Shown in pieces: positions 62,700 to 64,000 of a stretch of 64,000 nucleotides of DNA (positions within the stretch are counted from its first letter, which is position 1; each line of letters opens with the position of its first letter). Source of the DNA: Sphingomonas sp. SORGH_AS_0879. Its GTDB lineage: Bacteria > Pseudomonadota > Alphaproteobacteria > Sphingomonadales > Sphingomonadaceae. The position numbers and the translations under genes are program-made. The stretch spans positions 1,126,001 through 1,190,000 of the forward strand of contig NZ_JAUTBJ010000002.1 in the NCBI RefSeq assembly GCF_030819175.1, in the 5' to 3' direction. Below the pieces are notes generated by a model. It did not search any database. It was given only the letters and a program-made list of their open reading frames with translations, and was not told the origin of the DNA.

Positions 62700-63070
62700 T
62701 GACTCCAGGCGAGTTGCTGGGTCAGTAGCCGTATCACGTCATGCCCGGCATAGGGCTTGGGGACGAAGCGCACGCCTTCGGGCAGATCGTCGGGCAGGTA
62801 GCTCTGCTCGCCGGATGTGACGAGGACGGCGACATGCGGATGCGTCCGGTGGATCCGTGCCGCCAGCGCCGCTCCGTCGAGGGAGCCGGGCATCGCCACA
62901 TCGGTGAAGACCGCCTGTATCTCCGGATGCCGTTGCAGAGCGATCAACGCCTCGTCGGCGCTGGCCGCCTGGATCACGACATAGCCCGCATCCTCCAGCG
63001 CGAATTGCACATGGAGCAAGAGCAGCGGCTGGTCCTCGACGATCAGGATGGTGGGGGCGGCGGGCATCAT
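62648..63070 (-). CDS. Single-domain response regulator
   Basis: 140 residues, a receiver with no output domain. ILIVEDQPLLLLH (acidic pocket), phosphoacceptor Asp57 (AVFTDVAMPG), VLVTSGEQSYL and the Lys of FVPKPY. The C-terminal 20 residues are encoded within the antisense of the GGDEF-EAL gene. Two adjacent ATGs; the first was used. No histidine kinase adjoins it. The FATGUY-like or CheY-like class cannot be separated with certainty from what is visible. Confidence 0.87.
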   Translation of the reverse strand: MMPAAPTILIVEDQPLLLLHVQFALEDAGYVVIQAASADEALIALQRHPEIQAVFTDVAMPGSLDGAALAARIHRTHPHVAVLVTSGEQSYLPDDLPEGVRFVPKPYAGHDVIRLLTQQLAWSHHAASDRKAMGRPIRYP

Positions 63071-63140
63071 AAGTGGGGTATAAATCTCCGCCGGGATGCC
63101 CGTTCCAGAACTTAATTTGAGATAATGCTTGGCGGCGGGG

Positions 63141-64000
63141 TCAAGCGCCGCTTTCGTCGAGTCGCCCAATCTGTTCCTTGGTTAGCGTCAGGGTCATGGC
63201 GGGCATCAGTTCGGACAATTGTTCGACACCGGTCGCACTGGCGATCGGTGCCGTCACACCGTCCTGCGCCATCAGCCAGGCTAGGGCCACCTGCGCCTGC
63301 GTCGCGCCGGTTTCCTCCGCCACCTGGTCCAGCGCGGCGAGGACCTCCGCGCCCTTGCCACGCAGCAACTCGCCCATCCTGCCGCCGCGCACGCTTTGCG
63401 ACAGGTCGGCCTCGTTGCGATATTTGCCGGTCAGGAAGCCGGCGGCGAGGCCATAATAGGGCACGACGCCGATATTCTCGGTGATGCAGTAATCCTGAAG
63501 CTCGCCTTCGAACTTGTGACGGCTGACCAGATTATATTCGGGTTGCAGGACGTGGAAGCGCGGCAGTCCGGCGTCGCGCGCGGCCTCGTTGGCGGATTTC
63601 AGCCGTGCGGCATGGAAGTTGGACGCACCGATGACGCGGACCTTGCCCGCCTCGACCAGTTTGGCGAAGGCTTCCATCACCGCCTCCTGCGGCTGATCCT
63701 CGTCATCCTGATGCGCGAAATACAGGTCGATCCGGTCGGTGCCGAGCCGCCGGAGCGACGCCTCCGCCGCCGCCGCGATCCGGGCGGGGGCCAGCTTCTC
63801 GCCGCCTTCGCCCGGCAGCATCCCGACCTTGGTGGCGATCAGCACCTGCTCGCGCTTGCCGCTGGTCTTCAACCATTCGCCGATCATCGTCTCGGACTCG
63901 CCGCCCTGATGGCCGTCCACCCAGGCGGAATAGACGTCCGCCGTGTCGATCATCGTGCCGCCCTGGTCGACGAACGCGTCGAGCACCGCGAAGCTGGCCG
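63141..64000 (-). CDS. Aldo/keto reductase (5' end outside window)
   Basis: At least 286 residues, open to the right edge, so the N-terminus is missing. NADPH-dependent carbonyl reductase of the YajO/Tas-like group: MIDTADVYSAW contains the catalytic Tyr, ATKVGM the catalytic Lys, YFAHQDDEDQP follows strand 4, GASNFHAARL and the cofactor region LAAGFLTGKYR and APIASATGVEQL are present. 70 nt downstream lies the response-regulator start, in the same direction. Confidence 0.92.
   Translation of the reverse strand, partial: ASFAVLDAFVDQGGTMIDTADVYSAWVDGHQGGESETMIGEWLKTSGKREQVLIATKVGMLPGEGGEKLAPARIAAAAEASLRRLGTDRIDLYFAHQDDEDQPQEAVMEAFAKLVEAGKVRVIGASNFHAARLKSANEAARDAGLPRFHVLQPEYNLVSRHKFEGELQDYCITENIGVVPYYGLAAGFLTGKYRNEADLSQSVRGGRMGELLRGKGAEVLAALDQVAEETGATQAQVALAWLMAQDGVTAPIASATGVEQLSELMPAMTLTLTKEQIGRLDESGA

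Overview
The window looks like a chromosomal segment of a sphingomonad (Sphingomonas or a close relative, Alphaproteobacteria). The evidence is the high G+C content, a serine palmitoyltransferase whose active-site residues fall at the numbering of the Sphingomonas paucimobilis enzyme, a DUF2171 protein with an SWFGD motif, GGAAC-N17-CGTT-type stress promoters, and several families of short palindromic intergenic repeats. No phage, plasmid, CRISPR or rRNA signal was seen.

Layout. (1) 1-11.4 kb, minus strand: 3' part of a CHASE3 hybrid histidine kinase; a sphingolipid cluster (spt, acyl carrier protein, cerR) translationally coupled to proB; obgE; a tadE/tadG pair, with tadG frameshifted; a GNAT acetyltransferase; rpmA, rplU and hspQ. 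(2) 11.5-19 kb: tRNA-Ser(CGA), a GH92 mannosidase, an internally deleted BCCT transporter remnant, a glutamine amidotransferase divergent from a spore-photoproduct-lyase-like radical SAM gene coupled to a phosphoesterase, and a run of small hypothetical genes. (3) 19.3-36.1 kb: a surface-lipoprotein/TonB-dependent-receptor pair, then a complete gspC-N type II secretion operon (gspO absent) in which nearly every junction overlaps. Repeats of three families lie in frame inside the N-termini of gspE, gspH, gspI and gspJ, and a nested hairpin separates gspE from gspF. (4) 36.2-43.9 kb: tRNA-His, a leucine-dehydrogenase-type enzyme, then an Rrf2 regulator-sufB-C-D-S-T-A iron-sulfur operon with a perfect palindrome at the promoter and repeat-borne hairpins that bury the ribosome binding sites of sufD and sufS. 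(5) 44-54 kb: HAD phosphatase, SodC lipoprotein, frameshifted thpR, Bax inhibitor-1 protein, transglutaminase-like protein, stress-type small genes, extensin-like and NUDIX proteins, tRNA-Ala(CGC), a low-complexity DUF2171 protein, and an MDR oxidoreductase. (6) 53-64 kb: zinc peptidase, 3-hydroxybutyrate dehydrogenase, CDF transporter, isocitrate lyase with a divergent ScfR/RamB-type regulator, a GGDEF-EAL protein, a single-domain response regulator and the 3' part of an aldo/keto reductase gene.

Functional threads: envelope biology (sphingolipid synthesis, T2SS with a probable exported lipoprotein and TonB receptor, TadE/G), Fe-S assembly under cluster-sensing control, two-carbon and storage-carbon metabolism (aceA, bdhA), and general stress. 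The most unusual theme is the intrusion of palindromic repeats into operons, where they act as in-frame coding insertions (gsp) or as structured ribosome binding sites (suf). Motif positions, reading frames and repeats were read directly from the sequence. Family assignments rest on recognised motifs, and no database search was run.
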